A program made the translations under genes and the position numbers. Of a DNA stretch of 64,000 bases, positions 33,725-42,507 are shown piece by piece. Each line of letters opens with the position of its first letter. Within the stretch, counting starts at the first letter, position 1. Source of the stretch: Mixta intestinalis (GTDB lineage Bacteria > Pseudomonadota > Gammaproteobacteria > Enterobacterales > Enterobacteriaceae); contig NZ_CP028271.1 in the NCBI RefSeq assembly GCF_009914055.1, positions 2,852,001-2,916,000 of the forward strand, in the 5' to 3' direction. Below the pieces are notes generated by a model. The model did not search any database. It had not been told where the DNA came from and worked only from the letters and a program-made list of their open reading frames with translations.

Positions 33725-33740
33725 TGTGATCCGTCTCACT
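33725..33740. promoter_or_regulatory. CRP site in front of galP
   Basis: TGTGA-TCCGTC-TCACT matches the CRP consensus at nine of ten core bases. It abuts the GalR operator, so the two regulators should interact or compete. The 262 bases between the metK terminator and the GalR site show no gene. Confidence 0.65.
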
Positions 33741-33803
33741 TTTCGCGTGTCGCAGGTTACTTAACATTGATAATTACAATGATGGATACTATTCGGAGGC
33801 GAT

Positions 33804-35201
33804 ATGCCTGGTAATACCCACAATGGCAGAACATCAAATAAGGTCATGACCTTATTTGTTTGCTTTCTTGCTGCACTTGCTGGCCTGCTGTTTGGTCTGG
33901 ATATCGGCGTTATCGCCGGTGCTCTGCCCTTTATTGCTAAGGACTTTAACGTTACCAGCCATCAGCAGGAGTGGATAGTCAGCTCGATGATGTTCGGTGC
34001 AGCGATCGGCGCGATCGGCAGCGGCTGGATGTCTTCGCGTCTGGGACGTAAAAAAAGCCTGATGGCTGGTGCGATCCTGTTCGTTATCGGTTCGCTCTGG
34101 TCAGCGATGGCCCCCAATCCGGAGATGCTGATTGCCGCTCGCGTCGTGCTCGGCCTCGCCGTTGGTGTCGCCTCCTATACCGCACCGCTTTATCTGTCGG
34201 AAATCGCGCCGGAGAAAATTCGCGGCAGTATGATTTCCCTCTATCAGCTGATGATCACTATCGGCATTCTGGGTGCTTACCTTTCCGATACTGCCTTCAG
34301 CTATACCGGCAACTGGCGCTGGATGCTGGGCGTGATTACCCTTCCTGCCGTATTGCTGTTGGTTGGCGTGTTCTTCCTGCCGAACAGTCCACGCTGGCTG
34401 GCGGCAAAAGGCCATTTCCGCGATGCGCAGCGCGTGCTGGATCGCCTGCGTGATACCAGCGAGCAGGCAAAGCGTGAGCTGGATGAGATTCGGGAAAGCC
34501 TGAAAATCAAACAGAGCGGCTGGAGCCTGTTCCGCGACAACAGCAACTTCCGTCGCGCAGTCTTCCTCGGCGTGCTGTTGCAGGTGATGCAGCAGTTTAC
34601 CGGTATGAACGTTATCATGTACTACGCGCCGAAAATCTTTGAAATCGCCGGATTCAGCGATACCAAAGAACAGATGTGGGGTACGGTCATTGTTGGCCTG
34701 ATCAACGTGCTGGCTACCTTTATCGCTATCGGGCTGGTTGACCGCTGGGGACGTAAGCCCACCCTGACGCTGGGCTTCCTGGTGATGGCTGCCGGGATGG
34801 GCATTCTGGGCACCATGCTGCATATGGGCATCGAATCCCAGGGCGCGCAGTATTTCGCTATCGCCATGCTGTTGATGTTTATCATCGGCTTCGCCATGAG
34901 CGCCGGTCCGCTGATTTGGGTACTCTGTTCCGAAATTCAGCCGCTGAAAGGACGTGATTTCGGGATTACCGTTTCCACGACCACCAACTGGATTGCTAAC
35001 ATGATCGTCGGTGCTACCTTCCTGACGATGCTGAATACGCTGGGCAACGCCAACACCTTCTGGGTCTACGCTGGCCTGAATATTCTGTTTATCATCTTTA
35101 CCGTTATGCTGATTCCGGAAACGAAAAACGTCTCGCTGGAGCACATTGAACGTAACCTGATGTCAGGTAAAAAACTGCGCGATATCGGCTCACACGATTA
35201 A
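33804..35201 (+). CDS. galP: Galactose:H+ symporter
   Basis: Inner-membrane sugar porter of the MFS that imports galactose and glucose with protons. The 465-aa protein has twelve membrane spans, RLGRKKS after TM2, PNSPRWL after TM6, QQFTGMNVIMYY in TM7, DRWGRKPTL after TM8 and PETKNVSLE at the end of TM12, which together define the family. GGAGG stands seven bases before the ATG. GalR/GalS and CRP sites upstream fit its regulation in E. coli. Confidence 0.95.
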   Translation: MPGNTHNGRTSNKVMTLFVCFLAALAGLLFGLDIGVIAGALPFIAKDFNVTSHQQEWIVSSMMFGAAIGAIGSGWMSSRLGRKKSLMAGAILFVIGSLWSAMAPNPEMLIAARVVLGLAVGVASYTAPLYLSEIAPEKIRGSMISLYQLMITIGILGAYLSDTAFSYTGNWRWMLGVITLPAVLLLVGVFFLPNSPRWLAAKGHFRDAQRVLDRLRDTSEQAKRELDEIRESLKIKQSGWSLFRDNSNFRRAVFLGVLLQVMQQFTGMNVIMYYAPKIFEIAGFSDTKEQMWGTVIVGLINVLATFIAIGLVDRWGRKPTLTLGFLVMAAGMGILGTMLHMGIESQGAQYFAIAMLLMFIIGFAMSAGPLIWVLCSEIQPLKGRDFGITVSTTTNWIANMIVGATFLTMLNTLGNANTFWVYAGLNILFIIFTVMLIPETKNVSLEHIERNLMSGKKLRDIGSHD

Positions 35202-35310
35202 TAAGCGCACGGCATAAACTAACGCGCAAGGGAATGCGCGGGCCGAATCGGCAGGGATGCCATGTTTCCCCCATTGTTTTCTCCGTTAACGCACCGTATG
35301 CTTGCCCGTT

Positions 35311-35829
35311 ATGAAACCCGTTCGTCTTCCCATTGCCCTGCAACAGGCGCTATTGCGTTCACTGCGCGAAAAACTCCAGCAGGCTAATCAGCGTCTCGAT
35401 CGCCACTATCCGGAACCGCGCCTCGTCTGGCAACAGCGCGGCACTGCCGCAGGCACCGCCTGGCTGCAAAGCTGGGAAATCCGCCTTAACCCGGTTTTGC
35501 TGCTGGAAAATCAGCAGGCTTTTATTGATGAAGTGGTTCCACACGAGCTGGCACATTTGCTGGTATGGCGACATTTTGGCCGCGTTGCGCCGCACGGCAA
35601 AGAGTGGAAATGGATGATGGAAACCATTCTCGACGTGCCTGCACGCCGCACTCATCAGTTTGAAATCGCCTCGGTACGCGGTAAAGCGTTTCCCTACCGC
35701 TGCCGTTGCCAGCAACATCATCTGACCGTGCGCCGCCATAACCGCATCGTACGTGGTGAGACCGAATATCGCTGCGTTCGCTGCGGCGAACGGCTTCAGC
35801 CAGGCGACTATTCTGAGGAGACGCATTAG
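35311..35829 (+). CDS. sprT: SprT-family zinc metalloprotein
   Basis: Cytoplasmic SprT-like protein, related to eukaryotic Spartan proteases; its bacterial role is unclear. The 172-aa protein has the HELAH zinc motif in VVPHELAHLLVW (near residues 74-85) and a C-terminal zinc ribbon with YRCRCQ and YRCVRCGE. The ATG at 35311 (MKPVRLPI) matches the E. coli N terminus, though no clear SD precedes it. Between galP and endA, as in E. coli. Confidence 0.93.
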   Translation: MKPVRLPIALQQALLRSLREKLQQANQRLDRHYPEPRLVWQQRGTAAGTAWLQSWEIRLNPVLLLENQQAFIDEVVPHELAHLLVWRHFGRVAPHGKEWKWMMETILDVPARRTHQFEIASVRGKAFPYRCRCQQHHLTVRRHNRIVRGETEYRCVRCGERLQPGDYSEETH

Positions 35830-35934
35830 GCGCTGCTTGCCCTTTCCTTGCTCTTCCGCGACGTTTTACCATTCCGACAACCCTTGCGATCTGATACGCT
35901 GCGCGCTCTTTCTCATTAGTTGCAGAAGTGGAAT

Positions 35935-36648
35935 ATGTCTCGCAAATTTCTCTTTAGCGTCGCTTTTAGCGCCCTGCTTGCTCCGCTGGCCTCTCACAGC
36001 ATGAGCGTCAAAACGTACCATCAAAATAATTTTCAGCAGGCGAAAATCGTCTCCGCCCAGATTAACGCCGATGCGCCGGGCTCCTTTTACTGCGGTTGTA
36101 AAATTACCTGGCAGGAAAAAAAGGGCATTCCCGATCTCGCTTCCTGCGGCTATCAGGTGCGTAAAAACGCTAACCGCGCAAACCGTATTGAATGGGAGCA
36201 TGTGGTTCCCGCCTGGCAGTTTGGTCACCAGCGCCAGTGCTGGCAGGAAGGCGGACGTAAAAATTGCAGTAAGGATGAAGGCTATCGCCAGATAGAATCC
36301 GATCTGCATAACCTGCAACCGGCCATTGGTGAAGTAAATGGCGATCGCGGTAACTTCCTGTTCAGCCAGTGGAACGGTAACGAGCATCAGTACGGTCAGT
36401 GCGAGATGAAGATCGATTTCAAAAACAAACTGGCAGAACCGCCAGCACGCGCACGCGGCGCTATCGCCCGCACTTATTTCTATATGCGTGACCGCTACCA
36501 GCTGCGCCTTTCCCGTCAGCAAACACAGCTGATGGAAGTCTGGAATAAGCAATATCCGGTCAGCGCCTGGGAGTGCGAAAGGGATAACCGCATCGCGAAA
36601 ATTCAGGGCAATCATAACCCCTGGGTACAGCGCGCTTGCCAGCGCTAA
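35935..36648 (+). CDS. endA: Periplasmic endonuclease I
   Basis: Non-specific DNA endonuclease of the periplasm with a beta-beta-alpha metal finger. The 237-aa precursor begins with a signal peptide (SRKFLFSVAFSALLAPLASHS). The active site is RIEWEHVVPAWQFGHQRQCW near residues 85-104, with the general-base His in EHVVP. The ATG at 35935 has GG close upstream and starts the signal peptide correctly. An inverted repeat CAGCGCT-AAA-AGCGCTG overlaps its stop codon. Confidence 0.95.
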   Translation: MSRKFLFSVAFSALLAPLASHSMSVKTYHQNNFQQAKIVSAQINADAPGSFYCGCKITWQEKKGIPDLASCGYQVRKNANRANRIEWEHVVPAWQFGHQRQCWQEGGRKNCSKDEGYRQIESDLHNLQPAIGEVNGDRGNFLFSQWNGNEHQYGQCEMKIDFKNKLAEPPARARGAIARTYFYMRDRYQLRLSRQQTQLMEVWNKQYPVSAWECERDNRIAKIQGNHNPWVQRACQR

Positions 36649-36751
36649 AAGCGCTGCCATAAACTAAAAAATCCGGGCGGCAGCCTGTATGCCTGTCGCC
36701 TTTGGTACTTTATGCCGTGCACCAGCGCGGCCAGTGATTATCAGGAACGTC

Positions 36752-37483
36752 ATGCGAAAACCCCGCATTTATCATCCCGAAACCTTAACGGTCGGCCAGG
36801 AGATCGCGCTGAGCGAAGACGCCGCTGGTCACGTTGGGCGCGTACTGCGCATGAGCAGCGGCCAGGCGCTGGAATTGTTCGATGGCAGTAATCTGGTTTT
36901 TGATGCTGAGATTTCACGCGTCGATAAGCGCAATGTAACGGTTAAAATTCTGCAAAGCCGCGCCGAAAGCCGCGAATCACCGCTACATCTGCACCTCGGC
37001 CAGGTTATGTCGCGCGGTGAAAAAATGGAATTTACTATCCAAAAATCGATTGAGCTGGGCGTAAATGTTATTACCCCCTTGTTTTCTGAACGCTGCGGCG
37101 TAAAGCTGGACGCGGAACGGCAGGCAAAAAAGATTCAGCAATGGCGCAAAATCGCCGTTGGCGCCTGCGAACAGTGCGGGCGCAATGTGGTGCCGGAGAT
37201 TCGCGAAGCGATGACGCTGGAAGCCTGGTGCACTGAGCAAGATAGCGCGCTAAAGCTGAACCTGCACCCGCGTGCGCAGCAGAGCATCAATACGCTGCCA
37301 CAGCCGGTAGAGCGGGTTCGTCTGCTGATTGGCCCGGAAGGCGGGCTGTCGGCTGAAGAGATCGCGATGACCGGACGCCACGGTTTTACTGATATCCTGC
37401 TGGGCCCGCGCGTGTTACGCACTGAAACCACCGCGTTAACCGTAATTACCGCGCTTCAGGTCAGGTTTGGCGATCTGGGTTAA
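36752..37483 (+). CDS. rsmE: 16S rRNA m3U1498 methyltransferase
   Basis: SPOUT-class methyltransferase acting on U1498 of 16S rRNA. The 243-aa protein has an N-terminal PUA-like domain and the C-terminal trefoil knot with RLLIGPEGGLSAEEI near residues 190-204 and LGPRVLRTETT near 219-229. Start at 36752 has AGGAA six bases upstream and matches E. coli (M-R-x-PRIYHPE). Upstream of gshB, as in E. coli. Confidence 0.96.
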   Translation: MRKPRIYHPETLTVGQEIALSEDAAGHVGRVLRMSSGQALELFDGSNLVFDAEISRVDKRNVTVKILQSRAESRESPLHLHLGQVMSRGEKMEFTIQKSIELGVNVITPLFSERCGVKLDAERQAKKIQQWRKIAVGACEQCGRNVVPEIREAMTLEAWCTEQDSALKLNLHPRAQQSINTLPQPVERVRLLIGPEGGLSAEEIAMTGRHGFTDILLGPRVLRTETTALTVITALQVRFGDLG

Positions 37484-37578
37484 GCTTGAATAAGCGGCCC
37501 ATTGCGTTAAGCCGATAAAAAGAATTTATGCCAACCTGCGGCAAGCGGCATACTGACCGCCCGATCGAGGAGAACAGA

Positions 37579-38523
37579 ATGATTAAGCTTGGCATCGTCA
37601 TGGATCCGATTACGACGATCAATATTAAAAAAGACTCCAGCTTTGCAATGCTGCTGGAAGCACAGCGCCGCGGTTATGAAATTCATTATATGGAGATGAA
37701 CGATCTTTATCTGCGCGGCGGCGTTGCCAGAGCCCGTACCCGCACGTTGAGCGTTGAGCAGAACTACGATAAGTGGTTTGAGTTCGGCAGCGAGCAGGAT
37801 ATTCCGTTATCTGACCTGCACGTCATTCTGATGCGTAAAGATCCGCCTTTCGACACAGAATTTATCTACGCAACCTATATGCTGGAGCGTGCGGAAGAAC
37901 AGGGCGTGCTGATCGTCAACAAACCGCAGAGCCTGCGCGACTGCAACGAGAAGCTTTTCACCGCCTGGTTCGCTGAGCTGACGCCTGATACGCTGGTTAC
38001 CCGCGATGCGAAGCGCATCCGTGACTTCTGGGGGCAACATGGTGATATCATCCTGAAGCCGCTGGACGGTATGGGCGGTTCGTCAATCTTCCGCGTGAAG
38101 CAGGACGATCCAAACGTGGCGGTGATTATCGAATCGTTAACCAATCACGGTCGCTTCTTCTGCATGGCGCAAAACTATCTGCCCGCCATCAAAGAGGGCG
38201 ATAAGCGCGTGTTGGTGGTGGATGGCGAACCGGTGCCCTACTGCCTGGCGCGTATTCCGCAATCGGGAGAGACGCGCGGTAACCTGGCAGCCGGTGGACG
38301 TGGCGAAGCGCGCCCGCTAAGCGAAAGCGATTGGGAAATTGCACGCCGCGTCGGGCCCGCGCTGAAAGCGAAAGGCCTGATTTTCGTCGGCCTGGATATT
38401 ATTGGCGACAAGCTGACCGAAATTAACGTGACCAGCCCGACCTGCATTCGTGAAATCGAAGCCGCCTTCCCAGTCTCCATCACCGGTATGTTGATGGATG
38501 CGATCGAGAAGCGCCTGGCATGA
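37579..38523 (+). CDS. gshB: Glutathione synthetase
   Basis: ATP-grasp enzyme joining gamma-glutamylcysteine and glycine. The 315-aa product starts MIKLGIVMDPI, with GAGGAG upstream. Key segments are VRKDPPFD near 86-93 for substrate, the ATP-grasp loop PLDGMGGSSIFR near 163-174, and FVGLDIIGDKLTEINVTSPT near 272-291 with the Mg-binding residues. About 95 bases separate it from both rsmE and yqgE. Confidence 0.98.
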   Translation: MIKLGIVMDPITTINIKKDSSFAMLLEAQRRGYEIHYMEMNDLYLRGGVARARTRTLSVEQNYDKWFEFGSEQDIPLSDLHVILMRKDPPFDTEFIYATYMLERAEEQGVLIVNKPQSLRDCNEKLFTAWFAELTPDTLVTRDAKRIRDFWGQHGDIILKPLDGMGGSSIFRVKQDDPNVAVIIESLTNHGRFFCMAQNYLPAIKEGDKRVLVVDGEPVPYCLARIPQSGETRGNLAAGGRGEARPLSESDWEIARRVGPALKAKGLIFVGLDIIGDKLTEINVTSPTCIREIEAAFPVSITGMLMDAIEKRLA

Positions 38524-38616
38524 TGCTGAACGGGGCTTCTGCCCCGTCTTAAACCCGTTAACAAACTTTTCGGCACGATGCCGTTAGCCGTTAACCCGTA
38601 TTCAAAACGAGTGAGA

Positions 38617-39180
38617 ATGAATTTACAGCACCATTTTTTGATTGCGATGCCCGCTCTTCAGGATCCGCTCTTTAAACGATCGGTGGTCTATATCTGCGAG
38701 CATAATCCGGAGGGCGCGATGGGGATTATCATCAATAAACCGATTGATAACCTGACGATTGAAGGCATCCTGACTAAATTAAAAATCACGCCTTCGCCGC
38801 GCGATCCGCATATCAAACTGGACAAGCCGGTGTTTTCCGGCGGCCCGCTGGCGGAGGATCGCGGCTTTATTCTGCATTCCGCCCAGCGTTTGTTTACCTC
38901 CAGCATCCGCATTTCTGATACCACGGTGATTACTACCTCACGCGATGTGCTGGAATCGATTGGCACCTCAGAGCAGCCGGATCAGGTGCTGATAGCCCTG
39001 GGCTACTGCGCCTGGGAAAAAGATCAGCTGGAAGGCGAACTGTTGGAAAACGCCTGGCTGACCACTCCCGCCAACAGCAATATCCTGTTCCATACGCCGA
39101 TAGCCGAACGCTGGCGTGAAGCGGCGAAAAGCATTGGCGTAGATATCCATAACATGACCAGCGAAGCAGGACACGCCTGA
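38617..39180 (+). CDS. yqgE: UPF0301 protein YqgE
   Basis: A 187-aa DUF179 protein of unknown activity, encoded next to ruvX in most gamma-proteobacteria. The family pattern is clear: LQHHFLIAMPALQDP at the start, VVYICEHNPEGAMGIIINKP near 23-42, and GGPLAEDRGFILH near 76-88. The stop of yqgE and start of ruvX share one base (TGATG), implying coupled translation. Confidence 0.94.
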   Translation: MNLQHHFLIAMPALQDPLFKRSVVYICEHNPEGAMGIIINKPIDNLTIEGILTKLKITPSPRDPHIKLDKPVFSGGPLAEDRGFILHSAQRLFTSSIRISDTTVITTSRDVLESIGTSEQPDQVLIALGYCAWEKDQLEGELLENAWLTTPANSNILFHTPIAERWREAAKSIGVDIHNMTSEAGHA

Positions 39181-39602
39181 TGAGCAGTATGACCCTTCTG
39201 GCGTTTGATTTCGGCACCAAAAGCATCGGCGTGGCGGTAGGTCAGCAGCTAACTGGCACCGCACGCCCGCTAACCGCGTTAAAAGCGCAGGATGGCATAC
39301 CAAACTGGGAACAGATCGAGCGTCTGTTGCAGGAGTGGCAGCCAGAACGCGTAATCGTTGGCCTGCCGCTGAATATGGACGGCAGCGAACAACCGCTGAC
39401 CGCCAGAGCGCGCAAGTTTGCCAACCGTCTTCATGGACGTTTTGGCGTACAGGTTGTGCTGCATGACGAGCGCCTCAGCACGGTTGAAGCGCGTGCCGAT
39501 CTGTTTGCCCGCGGCGGCTATAAGGCGCTGACCAAAGGCAGCGTTGATTCACTTTCAGCGGTCATTATCCTGGAAAGCTGGTTTGAGAACCTGCCGGCAT
39601 AG
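39180..39602 (+). CDS. ruvX: YqgF/RuvX family RNase H-fold nuclease
   Basis: RNase H-like protein needed for 16S rRNA 5'-end maturation and proposed as a Holliday-junction resolvase. The 140-aa protein has FDFGTKSIGVAVG near residues 7-19 with the first catalytic Asp, GLPLNMDGSEQ near 60-70, and the final acidic motif DSLSAVIIL. Its last 38 bases overlap the 3' end of yggR on the other strand. Confidence 0.94.
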   Translation: MSSMTLLAFDFGTKSIGVAVGQQLTGTARPLTALKAQDGIPNWEQIERLLQEWQPERVIVGLPLNMDGSEQPLTARARKFANRLHGRFGVQVVLHDERLSTVEARADLFARGGYKALTKGSVDSLSAVIILESWFENLPA

Positions 39603-40593
39603 CAACCAGCCCCTGCTGCTGCCTCTGCCGCAGGCTCTGCTCAAAAGTTTGCATGCCGGACTGCATACCGGTTTGTAGCAGCCCGCCAATCTGATGCGTT
39701 TTCCCTTCACGAATAAGGTTCGCGATGGCTGGCGTATTCATCAGCACCTCATACAGCCCGATGCGTCCACCCTCTTTTGCCGCCACCAGCCGCTGGGCAA
39801 TCACCGCTTTCAGGCTGCCTGCCAGCTGGCTGCGCACCAGGTTTTTCTGCTCGGCTGGAAAGACATCAATTAATCGATCGATCGCCTGCGCGGCTCCGCG
39901 CGTATGAAGCGTTGCCAGCACCAGATGGCCCGTCTCAGCCGCCGTTAACGCCAGGCTGATGGTCTCCAGATCGCGCAGCTCGCCCAGTAAGATGACATCA
40001 GGATCTTCGCGCAGCGCCGCACGTAATCCCTGCTGGAAGCTGCTGCAATGCTGCCCGATCTGCCGTTGCTGAATCAACGATTCACGGCTGGCATGAATAA
40101 ACTCAATGGGATCTTCAAGCGTGATGATATGCTGCGCGCGCTGCCGGTTAATAGCATCAACCATCGCGGCGAGCGTGGTGGATTTACCGCTGCCGGTGGC
40201 ACCGGTAATCAGAATCAGGCCATCCTGCTGTGCCAATAGCCCGGCAACGCTATCGGGGAGCCGTAGCGCTTCCAGCGTCGGGCAGTTGCTGGCAATGGTA
40301 CGCAGCGCCAGCGAGAGGCCTGAGCGCTGGCGAAACAGATTAGCACGCAGCCGCTGTCCAGTAGCGGTAGTGATGGCGAAATCAACGTGCCCGTCGGCAG
40401 CCAGGCTACTGCGTTGGCTGGCGTCGAGCCAGAGATGGCACAGCGCCTCCAGATCCGCCGTTTCGGTTAGTGTTTGGGCGGGAATCGGCTGCAATACGCC
40501 ATCGCAGCGCCAGCGCGGCAAATGTCCGCTACAAAGGTGCAGATCGGCGGCATTATGCTTTACACTAAGGGCCACGATTTTCTCCACATCCAT
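39565..40593 (-). CDS. yggR: PilT/VirB11-like ATPase YggR
   Basis: Secretion-type ATPase related to PilT retraction motors. The 342-aa protein has the Walker A GATGSGKSTT near residue 130, the Asp box TLEDPIEF, Walker B ILLGELRD and the His box TGHLVLATLHTRGAAQ. No type IV pilus genes are nearby, so whether it drives a pilus elsewhere or is an orphan is not clear. The ATG at 40593 has AGGAGA upstream. Only 15 bases separate its start from that of yggS on the opposite strand. Confidence 0.9.
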   Translation of the reverse strand: MDVEKIVALSVKHNAADLHLCSGHLPRWRCDGVLQPIPAQTLTETADLEALCHLWLDASQRSSLAADGHVDFAITTATGQRLRANLFRQRSGLSLALRTIASNCPTLEALRLPDSVAGLLAQQDGLILITGATGSGKSTTLAAMVDAINRQRAQHIITLEDPIEFIHASRESLIQQRQIGQHCSSFQQGLRAALREDPDVILLGELRDLETISLALTAAETGHLVLATLHTRGAAQAIDRLIDVFPAEQKNLVRSQLAGSLKAVIAQRLVAAKEGGRIGLYEVLMNTPAIANLIREGKTHQIGGLLQTGMQSGMQTFEQSLRQRQQQGLVAMPAGSQTSFPG

Positions 40594-40608
40594 GACATTC
40601 TCCTGACT

Positions 40609-41316
40609 ATGACTTCTATTCAGCACAACTTACAGCAAGTTCGTCAGCGTATCGCGGCGGCGGCGGCACGTTGCGGGCGCGATCCACAAGAAATTACGCT
40701 GCTTGCCGTCAGTAAAACCAAACCTGCGAGCGCTGTCGCAGAAGCGTTAGAAGCGGGCCAGCGCGCCTTCGGCGAAAATTACGTCCAGGAAGGCGTGGAT
40801 AAAATGCTGGCGCTGGGCGATACGTTACAGCCGGAATGGCACTTTATCGGCCCGCTGCAATCCAATAAGAGCCGTCTGGTAGCGGAACACTTTGCCTGGT
40901 GCCATACCATTGACCGGTTGCGCATCGCTACGCGCCTGAACGATCAGCGCCCGGCACATTTGCCGCCGCTAAACGTGCTGATCCAGATAAACATCAGTGA
41001 CGAAAACAGTAAATCTGGCATTATGCTGGAGGCGCTGCCGGAGCTGGCACAGGCGGTAGCGGCGTTGCCTCGTCTGCGGCTGCGCGGACTGATGGCGATT
41101 CCGGCACCGGAAAAAGAGTATCAGCGCCAGCTGGCGGTCTGTCAGCGCATGGCAGACGCGCTGGACTCGCTGAAGAAGCATTATCCATCCGTCGATACGC
41201 TTTCTCTGGGAATGAGCGACGATATGGAAGCCGCCATTGCGGCAGGCAGTACCATGGTTCGTATCGGTACGGCGATTTTTGGCGCCCGCGATTATGGCCA
41301 CCACCCACAACAATAA
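40609..41316 (+). CDS. yggS: PLP homeostasis protein YggS
   Basis: PLP-binding protein of the YggS/PROSC family that buffers free PLP and affects amino-acid pools. The 235-aa single-barrel protein has the PLP lysine in LLAVSKTKPAS near residue 36, GENYVQEGVDK near 55-65 and LSLGMSDDMEAAI near 198-210. It starts at 40609 as in E. coli; no SD is obvious. First gene of a plus-strand series yggS-yggT-rdgB-hemW with short gaps or overlap. Confidence 0.95.
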   Translation: MTSIQHNLQQVRQRIAAAAARCGRDPQEITLLAVSKTKPASAVAEALEAGQRAFGENYVQEGVDKMLALGDTLQPEWHFIGPLQSNKSRLVAEHFAWCHTIDRLRIATRLNDQRPAHLPPLNVLIQINISDENSKSGIMLEALPELAQAVAALPRLRLRGLMAIPAPEKEYQRQLAVCQRMADALDSLKKHYPSVDTLSLGMSDDMEAAIAAGSTMVRIGTAIFGARDYGHHPQQ

Positions 41317-41328
41317 TTGAGGAACCTC

Positions 41329-41880
41329 ATGCTGACGTTGACTTTCCTGGTAACGACGCTGATTAATTTGTACGTAAAGGTGTTGTTACTGCGCATCTGG
41401 ATGCAGTGGGCAAGATGCGATTTTTATAATCCCTTTTCGCAGTTTGTCGTGAAGATTACCCAGCCGGTACTGAAGCCGCTGCGACGTGTTATTCCCTCCA
41501 TCGGCCCGGTAGATACCGCCTCGCTGCTGCTGGCTTACGTGCTGAGCGTACTGATGTTTACGCTGGTGTTCGCCTTGCAGAGCCGCATTTTTATTTTCGA
41601 TCCGGTCTTCCTTTATTTCGGTCTGGTTTCGCTGGTGAAAGCGGCGGGCGTGCTGGTGTTCTGGGTGGTTATCGTACGCTCGCTGATGAGCTGGGTAAGC
41701 CAGGGACGTAACCCGGTAGATTACGTGCTGATTCAGCTGACCGAGCCGCTGATGGCACCGATTCGTCGTTTTCTGCCTGCAATGGGCGGCATCGATTTTT
41801 CGGCAATGATCGTGATTTTGATTCTCTATATGCTGAACTTCCTGGGTATGGACTTCATTCCCGGCTGGGCGCAGCTGTAA
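41329..41880 (+). CDS. yggT: YggT-family membrane protein
   Basis: A 183-aa inner-membrane protein with two YggT repeats and at least four hydrophobic helices. LRIWMQWARCDFYNPFSQFVV and MSWVSQGRNPVDYVLIQLTEP mark the two halves. Relatives aid osmotic or ion tolerance and, in some bacteria, cell division, but the function is unsettled. GAGGAACCTC-ATG supports the 41329 start, twelve bases past the yggS stop. Confidence 0.92.
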   Translation: MLTLTFLVTTLINLYVKVLLLRIWMQWARCDFYNPFSQFVVKITQPVLKPLRRVIPSIGPVDTASLLLAYVLSVLMFTLVFALQSRIFIFDPVFLYFGLVSLVKAAGVLVFWVVIVRSLMSWVSQGRNPVDYVLIQLTEPLMAPIRRFLPAMGGIDFSAMIVILILYMLNFLGMDFIPGWAQL

Positions 41881-41913
41881 TGGTTTTTCGCAGTAAACGT
41901 TTCTGGAACTGAT

Positions 41914-42507
41914 ATGCAAAAAGTTGTCCTCGCCACCGGTAATGCTGGCAAAGTGCGTGAACTGGCCGATCTGCTGGCTGATTTTGGTCTCAATATCGTG
42001 GCGCAAACCGAGCTGGGCGTCTCTTCCGCCGAGGAGACCGGCTTGACCTTTATTGAGAACGCCATTCTGAAAGCGCGTCATGCTGCTCAGATTACCGGCC
42101 TGCCCGCTATCGCGGATGATTCCGGGCTGGCGGTAGATGCACTCGGCGGCGCGCCAGGCATCTATTCTGCCCGCTATGCCGGTGAAGAGGCCAGCGATAG
42201 TCAGAATCTGGACAAGCTGCTGGCAGCGATGCAGGCAGTGCCAGCGGGCCATCGCCAGGCGCAGTTCCACTGCGTGCTGGTTTATCTGCGTCACGCAGCC
42301 GATCCAACGCCGCTGGTATGCCACGGTAGCTGGGCGGGAGAAATCACCCAGGCACCCGCAGGCAGCGGCGGCTTCGGCTACGATCCCATCTTTTTTGTCC
42401 CGGAGCTGGGTAAAACCGCCGCAGAGTTAAGTAAGGAAGAGAAACGCGCCATTTCCCATCGCGGGCAGGCGCTGAAGCTGCTGCTGGAAGCGATGCGTAA
42501 TGGCTAA
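41914..42507 (+). CDS. rdgB: dITP/XTP pyrophosphatase
   Basis: House-cleaning nucleotide hydrolase that removes dITP, ITP and XTP. The 197-aa HAM1-family protein has the start VLATGNAGKVRELADLL (residues 4-20), the general-base region ADDSGLAVDALGGAPG near 68-83, and GGFGYDPIF near 148-156. Its last eight bases overlap hemW. Confidence 0.97.
   Translation: MQKVVLATGNAGKVRELADLLADFGLNIVAQTELGVSSAEETGLTFIENAILKARHAAQITGLPAIADDSGLAVDALGGAPGIYSARYAGEEASDSQNLDKLLAAMQAVPAGHRQAQFHCVLVYLRHAADPTPLVCHGSWAGEITQAPAGSGGFGYDPIFFVPELGKTAAELSKEEKRAISHRGQALKLLLEAMRNG

Noticed and set aside
34101..35144. Long antisense open frame opposite galP (also opposite fbaA at 7538-8605 and the Old Yellow Enzyme gene at 59098-60027)
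   Set aside because: These are third-position-bias shadows of strongly coding genes; their translations are rich in His, Gln and Arg, lack domains, and have no SD.
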